Origin: Clostridium sp.
GTDB taxonomy: Bacteria; Bacillota; Clostridia; Clostridiales; Clostridiaceae
Direction: 5' to 3'
NCBI RefSeq assembly: GCF_029258205.1
Contig: NZ_JARHZJ010000023.1
Coordinates: 1-55,362, forward strand
DNA: 55,362 bases
The position numbers and the translations under genes are program-made. Below are positions 10,206 to 20,459 of the stretch, piece by piece (position 1 is the stretch's first letter; every line of letters starts with the position of its first letter). The notes under the pieces were generated by a model. It saw only the letters and a list, made by a program, of their open reading frames with translations, made no database searches and had not been told where the DNA came from.

Positions 10206-12440
10206 TTATAGAGAATCGTGGAATGTTCTGCTTATAACCTCTAATTGTTGACTTCTAGTTAATCTGTTGAAATTAACAGCATAACCTGATACTCTGATTG
10301 TTAATGTTGGATACTTTTCAGGGTGCTCCATAGCATCCATTAAAGTTTCTCTGTTAAACACATTAACATTTAGATGGTGAGCTCCTTGTTTAAAGTAACC
10401 ATCCATAATAGCAACTAAGTTATCTATTCTAGAATCTTCTTCTTTTCCTAAAGCATCTGGAACAATTGAGAATGTGTTTGATACACCATCTTCACAAACT
10501 TCACAGTATGGAATTTTAGCAACTGAGTTTAAGCTAGCTAAAGCTCCACTGTTATCTCTTCCATGCATTGGGTTAGCTCCTGGAGCAAATGCTTCACCTG
10601 CTTTTCTTCCATCTGGAGTTGAACCTGTTTTCTTACCATAAACTACATTTGAAGTAATAGTTAAAATTGATAAAGTGTGCTTAGCACCTCTATATAATGG
10701 ATGTTTCTTAAGTTCACTTGAGAACTTTCTAACTATTTCTACAGCTAAATCATCAACTCTGTCATCATCATTTCCGTATTTAGGGAAGTCACCTTCAATT
10801 TCAAAGTCTACAGCTATTCCATTTTCTCTTATAGGCTTAACTTTAGCAAATCTAACTGCACTTAATGAGTCAGCAACAACTGATAACCCAGCTACCCCAA
10901 AGGCCATTAATCTTTCTACATGAGTATCATGTAAAGCCATTTGTCCAGCTTCATAAGCATATTTATCATGCATGTAATGGATAACATTCATTGTATCTAC
11001 ATAAAGCTTAGCAATGTATTCTAAAACTTTATCATAATTAGCTCTTAATTTATCGTAATCTAAAACTTCATCTGTTATTGGTTCTAAACCTTTAATAACA
11101 ACTTTACCTGATTTTTCATCAACACCACCGTTTATAGTGTAAAGTAAAGCTTTAGCTAAGTTAGTTCTAGCGCCGAAGAATTGCATTTGCTTACCAATTT
11201 TCATTGCTGATACACAACAAGCTATTGAGTAATCATCTCCGTATATAGGTCTCATTAATTCATCATTCTCGTATTGAATTGAGTCAGTTTTAATTGATAC
11301 CTCAGCACAGAATTTTTTGAATCCTTCTGGTAATCTATCTGACCATAAAACTGTCATATTTGGTTCTGGAGCAGGTCCTAAGTTAATTAAAGTTTGAAGA
11401 TATCTAAATGAGTTTTTAGTTACTAATGGTTTACCATTTACACCCATACCTCCAATACCTTCTGTTACCCAAGTTGGATCTCCAGCAAATAAATCATTAT
11501 ACTCAGGAGTTCTTAAGTGTCTAACTAATCTTAATTTTATTATAAATTGATCTATTAATTCTTGAGCTTCTAACTCAGTTAAAGTTCCTGCCTTAAGATC
11601 TCTTTCTATGAAAATATCTAAGAAAGTAGAAGTTCTTCCTAGAGACATTGCAGCTCCATTATTTTCTTTAACTGCAGCTAAATATCCAAAGTATAAAAAT
11701 TGAACCGCTTCCTTAGCATTTGCAGCCGGTTTAGATATATCAAATCCATATCTTGCCGCCATTGATTTTATCGCCTCTAAAGCTATTATTTGCTCTGAAA
11801 CATTTTCTCTTAATTGGATATATTCTTCTACTGATCCTTCGCTTTCAAATGATATCTTAGCATAATCTTTTTTCTTTTCTTCTATTAAATAATCTATACC
11901 ATAAAGGGCAATTCTTCTATAGTCACCTATTATTCTTCCTCTACCATAAGCATCTGGAAGACCAGTTAAAAGACCAGCAGATCTTGCAGCTCTTGTTTCA
12001 GCTGAATATGCATCAAATACACCTTGGTTATGAGTTTTTCTATAAGCATTGAAATGTTCTCTTATATCACCATCTAATTCATAGCCATATTCTTTTAAAG
12101 AACTTTCAACCATTCTCATTCCACCAAAAGGATTAACTATTCTTTTAAGTGGTGCGTCTGTTTGGAAACCAACTATAACTTCGTTATCCTTATCTAAATA
12201 TCCTGGCTCATAGTTATCTATTCCAGATACTCTATCTGTAGCAACATCTATAATACCTTTTTCAATTTCTTCTATTATTAACTTTTGAGCTTTTTCTAAA
12301 ACTGCATCAGTTCTTTTTGTTTTTCCTTCTAAGAAACTTTTGTCTCCTTCATATGCAGTATAGTTCTTTTGAATGAAGTTTCTAACATCTATTTCTTTTT
12401 GCCATACTCCTTCTTTAAAGCCTTCCCATTGTTTAAACAT
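10206..12440 (-). CDS. pflB: Formate C-acetyltransferase (pyruvate formate-lyase)
   Basis: The enzyme converts pyruvate and CoA to acetyl-CoA and formate under anaerobic conditions. The 744-residue protein has the adjacent catalytic cysteines C408-C409 (IACCVSAM) and the glycyl-radical glycine G719 in RVSGYAV. Full length and an intact C-terminus favour true PFL over glycerol dehydratase or choline lyase relatives; the CC pair is specific to PFL. The start ATG follows GGGGGTATAC. Its promoter region is the 400-base gap to the right. Confidence 0.96.
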   Translation of the reverse strand: MFKQWEGFKEGVWQKEIDVRNFIQKNYTAYEGDKSFLEGKTKRTDAVLEKAQKLIIEEIEKGIIDVATDRVSGIDNYEPGYLDKDNEVIVGFQTDAPLKRIVNPFGGMRMVESSLKEYGYELDGDIREHFNAYRKTHNQGVFDAYSAETRAARSAGLLTGLPDAYGRGRIIGDYRRIALYGIDYLIEEKKKDYAKISFESEGSVEEYIQLRENVSEQIIALEAIKSMAARYGFDISKPAANAKEAVQFLYFGYLAAVKENNGAAMSLGRTSTFLDIFIERDLKAGTLTELEAQELIDQFIIKLRLVRHLRTPEYNDLFAGDPTWVTEGIGGMGVNGKPLVTKNSFRYLQTLINLGPAPEPNMTVLWSDRLPEGFKKFCAEVSIKTDSIQYENDELMRPIYGDDYSIACCVSAMKIGKQMQFFGARTNLAKALLYTINGGVDEKSGKVVIKGLEPITDEVLDYDKLRANYDKVLEYIAKLYVDTMNVIHYMHDKYAYEAGQMALHDTHVERLMAFGVAGLSVVADSLSAVRFAKVKPIRENGIAVDFEIEGDFPKYGNDDDRVDDLAVEIVRKFSSELKKHPLYRGAKHTLSILTITSNVVYGKKTGSTPDGRKAGEAFAPGANPMHGRDNSGALASLNSVAKIPYCEVCEDGVSNTFSIVPDALGKEEDSRIDNLVAIMDGYFKQGAHHLNVNVFNRETLMDAMEHPEKYPTLTIRVSGYAVNFNRLTRSQQLEVISRTFHDSL

Positions 12441-12850
12441 ATAGTATACCCCCTATTTCTTAGTTGAAAATCTTTATCGATTTAAATTTAACATATTTTA
12501 AGAACATTGTAAAGTTGATGATAATCGATTTCAATAATCTACAATAAAAATTTTATTAATTTGCTAATATTTAAATCTAATTATAAAATAATCACTTAAA
12601 TTATAATATATTTTTAAAAAATATAAATAATAACTATTTAAAATTTTCACTTACTTAATAATTTACAAATAAAAAATTACAATTATTCACAAGAAAACAT
12701 TTATTTTAAATTTAAATGATATTATAAAACACATATCATACTAAGAATAACCCAACTAGAATCTAGTCTTATATAAGGCTAGGTCTTATTTTTTTGTTTT
12801 TTTATTTAATAAATGCTAAGATTTAGTTAATAAGATAAGGAGGTAATATA
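12441..12850 (-). promoter_or_regulatory. Upstream region of pflB with repeated TCGATTT motif
   Basis: This gap has no credible gene. On the reverse strand TTTACA, 17 bases and TAAATT could be the pflB promoter (about 12486-12514). Two similar motifs, TTATCGATTTAAA (12474-12486) and TAATCGATTTCAA (12522-12534), lie 48 bases apart in direct orientation and could bind a regulator. Near the right side, CTAGTCTTAT / ATAAGGCTAG (about 12764-12783) followed by a T run may be a weak terminator. The rest is plain AT-rich sequence. Confidence 0.4.
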
Positions 12851-13095
12851 GTGAAAAAATACTAATATTAACTTTAATATTTATAATAACCATATCTTCT
12901 TTTGTTGGATGCAATAATGCTAAACAACCAAACAAAACTACTAAACAAACTTGTGAAGATGCTGATACTAACAAACCGGAAGTAAAAGAAAAACCTAAAC
13001 AACCTGAAAAAGAAAATAAAAAACAATTTGATAATATAATTAAAGAATCTTATAATTCTTTTAAAACAGATAATATAGTAAAAAATAATTATTAG
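12851..13095 (+). pseudogene. Small lipoprotein gene with a frameshift in its poly-A tract
   Basis: An excellent AGGAGG site precedes GTG at 12851, but the frame reads V-K-K-Y-stop. Adding one A to the six-A run at 12854-12859 opens a lipoprotein of about 80 residues: VKKILILTLIFIITISSFVGC and a hydrophilic Lys/Glu/Asn-rich remainder. The lipobox SFVGC is clear. The mature part is short, so the gene may also be truncated at its 3' end. Function is unknown. Either it is dead, or the homopolymer allows slippage or phase variation. The frame on the opposite strand over this region is only its mirror. Confidence 0.7.
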
Positions 13096-13202
13096 CAATT
13101 AAACTTTATATTTAAATGAGACTATTTTATCAATATTTCAAATCAAGTACAGTTTTTCAAAAATAGCCTCGTTTACAATTAATCATTTTCTTCATAAGAA
13201 AA

Positions 13203-13225
13203 AGCCACATAAATAACATGTAGCT
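13203..13225 (-). terminator. Terminator after the membrane protein gene
   Basis: AGCCACAT (13203-13210) pairs with ATGTAGCT (13218-13225) with one wobble; leftward the stem is followed by TTTTTCTTAT. Confidence 0.7.
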
Positions 13226-13275
13226 CTTATTATGATTAATTTTATAAATTATAATACTTACATCTATATTAGCTA

Positions 13276-13788
13276 TTAAAAGTTTTTTCTAGTCAAAAGT
13301 TCTCCATATCCTAATTCATTTAAAAGTTTTGCAAAATTAGATAAATCATTTTTAAAGGCTATTACAATTGGTTTCTTTTTATCTTTTAAGTATATCTTTA
13401 CAATATGCTCTTTATAATCCAAATTAAAATAATCTATATTAGACTTTTTTATTAATTTAAAATTTCTATAAATATAATCTTTATTTATGGAAATAGATAA
13501 GTTAAAAACACCTATTAAAAAATACAAAGATGATATATTTAAAAAATTAATTTTGTTTGTATAAAGAAATACTATTAATTGTAAAGCTGCAACTACTGTT
13601 AGCTGTATAATTGCAGATAAAAATTTAAATGATGTAAGCTTTTGAATATCCTTTTTTGTGATTGGAACAAGATAGTACGAATCTGTTTTTGAAAATAATC
13701 TCTTATAAATAAAACAACTTTTTATAAAAATACATAAAAAAGATATAAAAAGTACAAAGTTAAAAAAATTAATAGTGCTTGTTTTCAT
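13276..13788 (-). CDS. Small membrane protein of unknown function
   Basis: I do not recognise a family. The 170-residue product has a first hydrophobic helix at about residues 8-27 and two more at about 57-77 and 82-100. The C-terminal half is a soluble Lys/Asp-rich domain of about 65 residues (EHIVKIYLKDKKKPIVIAF), which resembles a small PH-like cytosolic domain; that resemblance is only my impression. AAGGAG precedes the ATG with good spacing. It is transcribed alone, with its own terminator, at the left edge of the accessory region. Confidence 0.75.
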   Translation of the reverse strand: MKTSTINFFNFVLFISFLCIFIKSCFIYKRLFSKTDSYYLVPITKKDIQKLTSFKFLSAIIQLTVVAALQLIVFLYTNKINFLNISSLYFLIGVFNLSISINKDYIYRNFKLIKKSNIDYFNLDYKEHIVKIYLKDKKKPIVIAFKNDLSNFAKLLNELGYGELLTRKNF

Positions 13789-13906
13789 TTAATTTCTCCT
13801 TGTAATATTAAAATCTTAATTTAAGATTAGCAAGTTATTTATATTATGTAAAGTTTATACTAATATTTGTTTTTAACAATTCATTTTCCTCTTTAATACT
13901 ATTTCA

Positions 13907-13992
13907 ATAACAAAAAACACCTTCTGTTAATCAGTAAAAATTTAACTAACAAGAAGTATCTTATCACTCTATAAATTTAAGTATTTATTGGT
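13907..13992. repeat. Imperfect direct repeat, copy A (left flank of the accessory element)
   Basis: ATAACAAAAAACACCTTCTG continuing TTAAT (13907-13931) matches copy B at 18468-18492 in 24 of 25 positions. Further short blocks shared in order are GTATCTT and TATTTATTGGT (ends at 13992). Read leftward it holds a hairpin ending in AGAAGG, mirroring the ribosome-binding hairpin of copy B, but no recombinase frame follows it here. It could be a left attachment site or the relic leader of a second recombinase gene. Confidence 0.6.
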
Positions 13993-14004
13993 TTTTCATT
14001 AATA

Positions 14005-14200
14005 TTATTTATTGGCATTTTTTATATTTAACCAACTTTCGTCCTCACAAGTTTTTTTCTAACTAAATATTGCTTTAAAATTAACTTTCTTATTTAAATA
14101 TGCGCTATTGCCTATTGTTCTTATTTCTTTAATATTTATTTTCCAAGTCTACTCTTACTCTTTCTAGGTTGACAACTTTTTGCCACTTTCATTTTTTCCT
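14005..14200 (-). pseudogene. Decayed coding remnant
   Basis: On the reverse strand, pieces that look coding appear in shifting frames: VVNLERVRVDLENKY then stop, followed one base out of frame by IKEIRTIGNSAYLNKK, a TAG, and ending in ESWLNIKNANK. No family is recognised. The remainder of the 13789-14321 gap shows nothing else apart from repeat copy A. Confidence 0.3.
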
Positions 14201-14321
14201 TGTTTCCGTTATTTGTAATAATGATCCTATCATGTATTTTTTATTTGTCAAGCTATTACTCTCGAATTATTTACTATATCATAATAATTTACTGGATTAT
14301 GTATCAAATTAATATAAAAAA

Positions 14322-14444
14322 TTAATGTAGAAATAATTTTACTTTTTCTGTGTATTTATTTCTTATAAAAAATAACACTATATTAGTAATATTGGTAATA
14401 ATAATTGTGATTAAAGTAATTATAAGAGTTTCATTAAAATTCAT
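14322..14444 (-). CDS. Candidate 40-residue single-span membrane peptide (type I toxin-like)
   Basis: AAGGAG lies 10 bases before ATG. The product begins MNFNETLIITLITIIITNIT, continues with a hydrophobic stretch to about residue 26, and ends RNKYTEKVKLFLH. One membrane helix plus a basic tail is the usual form of Fst/TxpA-type toxins and of small phage membrane peptides. An in-frame ATG at 14468 with AAAGGAC before it would give 48 residues. A TATAAT hexamer lies upstream on the reverse strand. It is divergent from the KAP gene. I see no clear antitoxin RNA, so the toxin idea is inference. Confidence 0.45.
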   Translation of the reverse strand: MNFNETLIITLITIIITNITNIVLFFIRNKYTEKVKLFLH

Positions 14445-14524
14445 TATTATTTTACTCCTTTTATCCATATTTGTCCTTTATAAGTTATATTATACCATTT
14501 ATAATTAAATATTGAGGTGATTAT

Positions 14525-15913
14525 ATGGAAGAAATAAATTTAGAAGAACTAACTTTTGAAAAAGATGATTTACTTAACAGAAAACAAATAGCTATAAATC
14601 TAACTAATATAATGAAAAACAAATCAAATTTAAATGTATTAGCTATAGATTCTAGTTGAGGAACTGGTAAAACTACTTTTATTAATAAGTGGACTAACAT
14701 GTTAAAAAGCGATTCTAATTATATAGATACTTTTGAAACTATATATTTTAATGCGTGGGAAAGTTATTATTCAAATGACGCTTTACTATCTTTAATTTTC
14801 CAAATCAATAAATCAATATCTAAAACTTTAGAAGATGATAAATCACTTTTTGAAAAGCACAATGAGAAGTTTAAAAATATAGGAAAATTGGCAGGTACTT
14901 TAGCTATAAAATATTTAACTCGTGGAGCATTAGATTTAGTTGAGTGGAATAAAAATCTAGAAAATGGATTAAGTGATTTTAGTTCTAAAATAGGTGAATC
15001 TATTTTTAAACAACATAGTATTCAAAATGATACAAGAAAAGCACTCAAAAAAAATTTAATTGAATATCAAAATATTATAGATAAAAAAATCATTATCTTT
15101 ATAGATGAATTAGATAGATGTAAACCTACTTATTCTATTCAAATTTTAGAAACTATAAAGCACTTGTTTAATCTTAAAAATTATATTTTTGTAATTTCTT
15201 TAGATAAAGAACAACTATCTCACTCTATAAAAACAATATACGGGGAACATATGGATAGTGATGGTTATCTAAGACGATTTTTTGATTTAGAATACACATT
15301 ATCTACTTCTGCTACAAGAGATTATATAGATATCAAATTAAACTCTTTGTTAAAAAATTTTTCTAACAAAAAAATGTTACTACCAATTCTTATAGAAATT
15401 TTTGAAGAAGAAAATTACTCATTAAGAGATATAGAAAAAGCTCTACCTTTTATAGAACTCTTATTATTAAATTCAGAAATTTTTAATTCTAAAAAAACTA
15501 ACTATACACACTACCAAAGATTAACAATATCATATATCTATGCATTTTTAATAAATTTAAAACTTAAACATTCTAATCTTCTAAAAGAATTATTAGCATG
15601 TAATTATAATGATACCTCAATCAATAAATTCTTCACATTTGATATAAAAGTATTAAAATTAAATTCTTTAGGTTTAAAACAAGAGCAACTAAAAAGTCTA
15701 TTAGAATTATCTATAAAAAAATTCTTACAAATTTACCGCTTGTATAATAAACATAAATTTATATAGAACAATTATACTAATAATTTTTTTGTTGGAATAC
15801 AAAATGAAAAAACTGGTACACTTAAATCTGATACTAAAGTATCTATATTTGAAATTTATAAATATGAAAAACCTTTAGAAAAATTACTATTTACTGAAAA
15901 TTTTAATATTTAA
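14525..15913 (+). pseudogene. KAP-family P-loop NTPase gene with two in-frame stop codons
   Basis: GAGGTGATTAT precedes ATG at 14525. The frame is otherwise open for 462 codons but carries TGA at 14657-14659 (codon 45) and TAG at 15764-15766. The TGA stands where KAP proteins usually have Trp, directly before Walker A: DSS-stop-GTGKTTFI. Other family marks are ETIYFNAWESYYSNDALL and the Walker B block IIIFIDELDRCKPTYSIQIL at about residues 189-208. KAP ATPases occur in phage-defence and membrane-associated systems. With no intact Walker A-containing product, it is probably inactive; reinitiation at 14699 would give a protein lacking Walker A. It faces the ApeA-like gene convergently. Confidence 0.82.
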
Positions 15914-16180
15914 TAAATAATTTTATTTTTCAAATCTAAAATCTCTAAACTTCTGGGTTATTATTAAAAAATATATAGTTATCCTGTCAAGCAAAAAATT
16001 TAACAGGATAACTGTATTACTATTCTTATACTTCTGTATTTAGAGCCTAGCCACTTTAACCTATAATCTTGGCAATAATCCATTAGTAATTAGTATTTCA
16101 ACTAATTTACCTCAAGTAGGAAGCTACCTCTACTTGTCCAATATTCCTATTAATTTTCACATTATTTTTTATAATAATTA
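15914..16180. other. Gap between KAP and ApeA-like genes with two hairpins
   Basis: AGTTATCCTGT (15977-15987) and ACAGGATAACT (16003-16013) make a perfect 11-bp stem with a 15-base A-rich loop but no T run on the + side, so terminator function is uncertain. A second stem, CAAGTAG (16113-16119) with CTACTTG (16130-16136), sits in a relatively GC-rich stretch near 16040-16140. No gene is visible. Confidence 0.5.
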
Positions 16181-17527
16181 TTAAAGTGAAAAACATTCTT
16201 TAAAATTTTTAATAGCTCTTAATTCTCTATATTTTGATTCATTTTTTATAATTATCTCTTCTACGTTTATACTTAATTGCTTAAATATAAGTATCTTTAG
16301 AACTAGCTTTAAATACTCATATATTCTAAATTGTTCAATAGGAGTTAATTGTATTGTTTTATCTTGTCCAAAATGAGTATAATAATTTCTTAGTTCTACA
16401 ATTTTAAATGATATAGTTTCTCTATATTTTGAAGAAATATCCACTAAAAACTTTGTTTCTTTAAATATGTTCTTTAATCTTTTAAATAAAGTAGGTTCAT
16501 TAGCATATCTTAATTTGTCTTCTAACCATTTATTATACTCTTGATTTTCAATAGAATCTAAAATAAATTTTATTTTTTTCTCATAATTTTCTTGTGGCTC
16601 TTTACAATTATTCATAAACCTTCTTGAAAACACTTCGATAGCTGTAATTATGTTCATAAAATGTATTTGTGTATCAAAAGTTCTCTCTTTTTCATCACAT
16701 TCTAATATTTTATCAATTATAGGTTGTAATTTTTCTTGTAATTCAAGCCATTTACTATAGACTACTCCAAAATCATTTTTTATATCTTGGTACATTATTA
16801 AAGGCCTTTTTACACTAAAATTTTCAGTTTTAGCTTTTAAATTTAAATTCTTTTTATTAATAATATCAAGTATTTCCTTTTTTTCAGTTTCCATTTTTAA
16901 CTCTACATAATTAATTCTTTTTCCTATACACATAGCCATAAAATCCTTAAAATTATATACTTCATTAATAGCCTCAAAATAGCTCTTTGATTCATCAAAT
17001 ATTATTTCTACAAAAGTCTTTTGATTATAATTCAAATCAGTTAAAAATGGATCATATTTTATATTACCTTCAAAAGATATATTTATACTTTCCTTTTTTA
17101 ATTTATATATGTGCTTATTTAATTTTTCATATATAAAAGTTATTTTAGAATCTTCTCTTAATATTTTTGCTTCTGATTCTTCAATCCAATTATTAAGATA
17201 GTCAAATGTTACAATAACTTTACTTATTTTTAAATCTTCCATACTTAAAATTTGTTTTCCAATTAACACATTATTAACTTTCAATGTTTGTTTTATTATT
17301 CCAGGGAAACTTATTTTTTGGTTAATAATAAAACAATTGCACAAAGTAATGTCTTTGCCATCTTGAGTAAATCCGTTAATTATGTCATATCCCATATGAT
17401 TTATATCTAAATTAAAACTATCAAAACTCCCTAATAATTCTAAGACTATCATATCATCTTTATATTTTAATACTCCTGTAATTTCATTAGTTGTATTAGG
17501 CAATTTCCAATATCCTATATACTCCAA
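16181..17527 (-). CDS. ApeA-like HEPN protein, candidate abortive-infection RNase
   Basis: A 448-residue protein with a beta-rich N-terminal half (MEYIGYWKLPN, GVLKYKDDMIVLELLGSF) that resembles ApeA N-terminal domains, and a helical C-terminal HEPN domain. The HEPN RNase motif Rx4-6H is at R380-H385 in ELRNYYTHFG. ApeA is a single-protein phage-defence system thought to act as an RNase on infection; assignment here rests on layout and motif, not on a search. The start is TTG at 17527 with AAGGAG nine bases before it. It is intact, unlike its neighbours, and lies between a broken KAP gene and a broken recombinase. Confidence 0.72.
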   Translation of the reverse strand: MEYIGYWKLPNTTNEITGVLKYKDDMIVLELLGSFDSFNLDINHMGYDIINGFTQDGKDITLCNCFIINQKISFPGIIKQTLKVNNVLIGKQILSMEDLKISKVIVTFDYLNNWIEESEAKILREDSKITFIYEKLNKHIYKLKKESINISFEGNIKYDPFLTDLNYNQKTFVEIIFDESKSYFEAINEVYNFKDFMAMCIGKRINYVELKMETEKKEILDIINKKNLNLKAKTENFSVKRPLIMYQDIKNDFGVVYSKWLELQEKLQPIIDKILECDEKERTFDTQIHFMNIITAIEVFSRRFMNNCKEPQENYEKKIKFILDSIENQEYNKWLEDKLRYANEPTLFKRLKNIFKETKFLVDISSKYRETISFKIVELRNYYTHFGQDKTIQLTPIEQFRIYEYLKLVLKILIFKQLSINVEEIIIKNESKYRELRAIKNFKECFSL

Positions 17528-17625
17528 GCATATTCACTCCTTATCCAGTTATTATATTTATATTATATAATAACTTTTTCTTAAATTAACTTAATATATA
17601 ACATTAATTAACTATTTACATTTAA

Positions 17626-17985
17626 GTTCCAAAGGTTAATACTAAACTGGAACGTTGACACATGCGAAGTGATATAGTTTACCCTAGAAAATTATAATTC
17701 TAGGATACTATCTAAACTGTATACGCTTTGTATCGCTCATTCTACTACTCTACTTGTAATTAAGCCTTTACCAACTTATAAAACGTTACCCTATAGCTTG
17801 TATATTATTGGCTTAAATCTCCCACTAATGTGGCGTTTCCCTAACTACCCATCTAATTTATTCGTCGGCCAGATGTACCCGAATAAGGATATTGCTTTAT
17901 AAGTAAAGTAATCAGTAATACCCCCTAGACTTTATGCATTGGCTCTATGTAACCACTATATTATTTATAGAAGTTGCATAGTTCA
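17626..17985. ncRNA. Candidate structured RNA (family and strand not determined)
   Basis: This block has no open frame, is visibly richer in G and C than its surroundings, and holds many nested pairings: GTTCCA/TGGAAC (17626-17653); AGTTTA (17676-17681) plus CCTAGAA (17683-17689) with TTCTAGG (17698-17704) and TAAACT (17713-17718); TTAAGCC (17760-17766) with GGCTTAA (17810-17816); CCAC/GTGG (17822-17833); TTATTCG (17858-17864) with CGAATAA (17880-17886), with a possible pseudoknot CATCT (17850-17854)/AGATG (17871-17875); and TATGCA with TGCATA enclosing CTATA/TATAG near 17932-17980. It does not match tmRNA, RNase P, 6S, T-box or group II intron signatures I can recall. Confidence 0.45.
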
Positions 17986-17992
17986 TAACAAC

Positions 17993-18469
17993 TCAACCTA
18001 TACTTAATTTATGGTATAGGAAATAAAGCCTTGCATACATAATTTTTTGAAATATAATAAATATTATTATTTTATTAGTGGGATTTTGTTTTAAATATTT
18101 ATTGTCTATGCACCAATTAAAAAACATCTTTATAGTTCCTATATAATTATCTAAAGTACGCAAAGAAACTGGTTGTCCAAAATCTCCTCTGTTTTGTGGA
18201 GATTTTGAATTTAGAATATTATCATTAGATACGTAGCTATATTTACCACGTTCTTTTGTAAATTTTATATAATTTCTTATATGTTCTTCTTTTACATCTT
18301 CTACGTAAATTATGTTATAGTCATCTTCAAGGAACTTAAATAATAACTTTAAGCTTCTTTCATATAGTCTTATACTCGCTCTTCTAAGATCTCTATATTT
18401 ACAATCTGTCATAAAAATATCTAATATATCTAATAATTCATTTTTATTTTTAGTAAGAATTCTTGCCAT
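17993..18469 (-). pseudogene. Tyrosine recombinase/integrase, N-terminal half only
   Basis: The 158-residue product starts MARILTKNKNELLDILDIFM and carries the SAM-like core-binding domain (RRASIRLYERSLKLLFKFLE, VSLRTLDNYIGTIKMFFNWC). After NPTNKI the homology-like sequence ends in an AT-rich junction and a 20-residue unrelated tail. The catalytic domain with its Arg-His-x-x-Arg and Tyr residues is absent, so it cannot recombine by itself. The start is ATG 18469, 11 bases after AGGAGG; that ribosome binding site lies inside the stem of repeat copy B. Confidence 0.75.
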
Positions 18470-18547
18470 AACAAAAAACACCTCCTGTTAATTTAATTAC
18501 AATTAACAAAAGATGTTTTTGTATCTTTTTTAAACATATTTATTGGT
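18468..18547 (-). repeat. Direct repeat copy B with a ribosome-site-sequestering hairpin
   Basis: Matches copy A (13907-13992) at ATAACAAAAAACACCT, CTGTTAAT, GTATCTT and TATTTATTGGT. On the reverse strand AAAAACATCTTTTGTTAATT (18501-18520) pairs over 20 bp, with three G-U pairs, with AATTAACAGGAGGTGTTTTT (18474-18493) around a 7-base loop. The AGGAGG of the recombinase lies inside the stem, so translation may be controlled by this fold. It may also be an attachment site, since integrase genes often abut their att site. Confidence 0.65.
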
Positions 18548-18624
18548 CTAAATTTATGTTTATATATCTTTTTTTCTAAGTAAAAAGAAGTATTTTTTTG
18601 TTATCCAAAATATTAAATAGCCTT

Positions 18625-20271
<1,647 letters not shown>

Positions 20272-20459
20272 TTACAAGTTAATTATATTGCAACAATACA
20301 TTTAAATCAAGTTTTTTTAAAATAAAAATGCAATTTTTTTAAAAAACAACTTGCATTTTGAGGTTAAAAGAAAAAATTCATAGATAAATTTAATAAAAAA
20401 ACATTTTCTTAATAACGAATTTTTAAAAATTATTAATTATTATAATTCGGTTAATCCTA

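Noticed and set aside
12874..13098. A 74-codon frame on the reverse strand rich in Phe and Ile
   Set aside because: It mirrors the forward lipoprotein sequence, has no ribosome site, and has composition typical of the antisense of a Lys/Asn-rich gene.
14657..14659. TGA read as Trp or selenocysteine (recoding) in the KAP gene
   Set aside because: A second stop of a different kind (TAG at 15764) lies in the same frame and no recoding signal is visible; ordinary nonsense decay is simpler.
15977..16013. Rho-independent terminator for the KAP gene
   Set aside because: The 11-bp stem is perfect, but no T run follows on the + strand, so I listed it only as a hairpin.
17626..17985. Group II intron, T-box, RNase P or tmRNA as the explanation of the structured block
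   Set aside because: None of their conserved cores was found: no GTGCG-type intron start or domain V, no T-box GGNACCGCG-like bulge, no tmRNA or RNase P core. I therefore left it unassigned.
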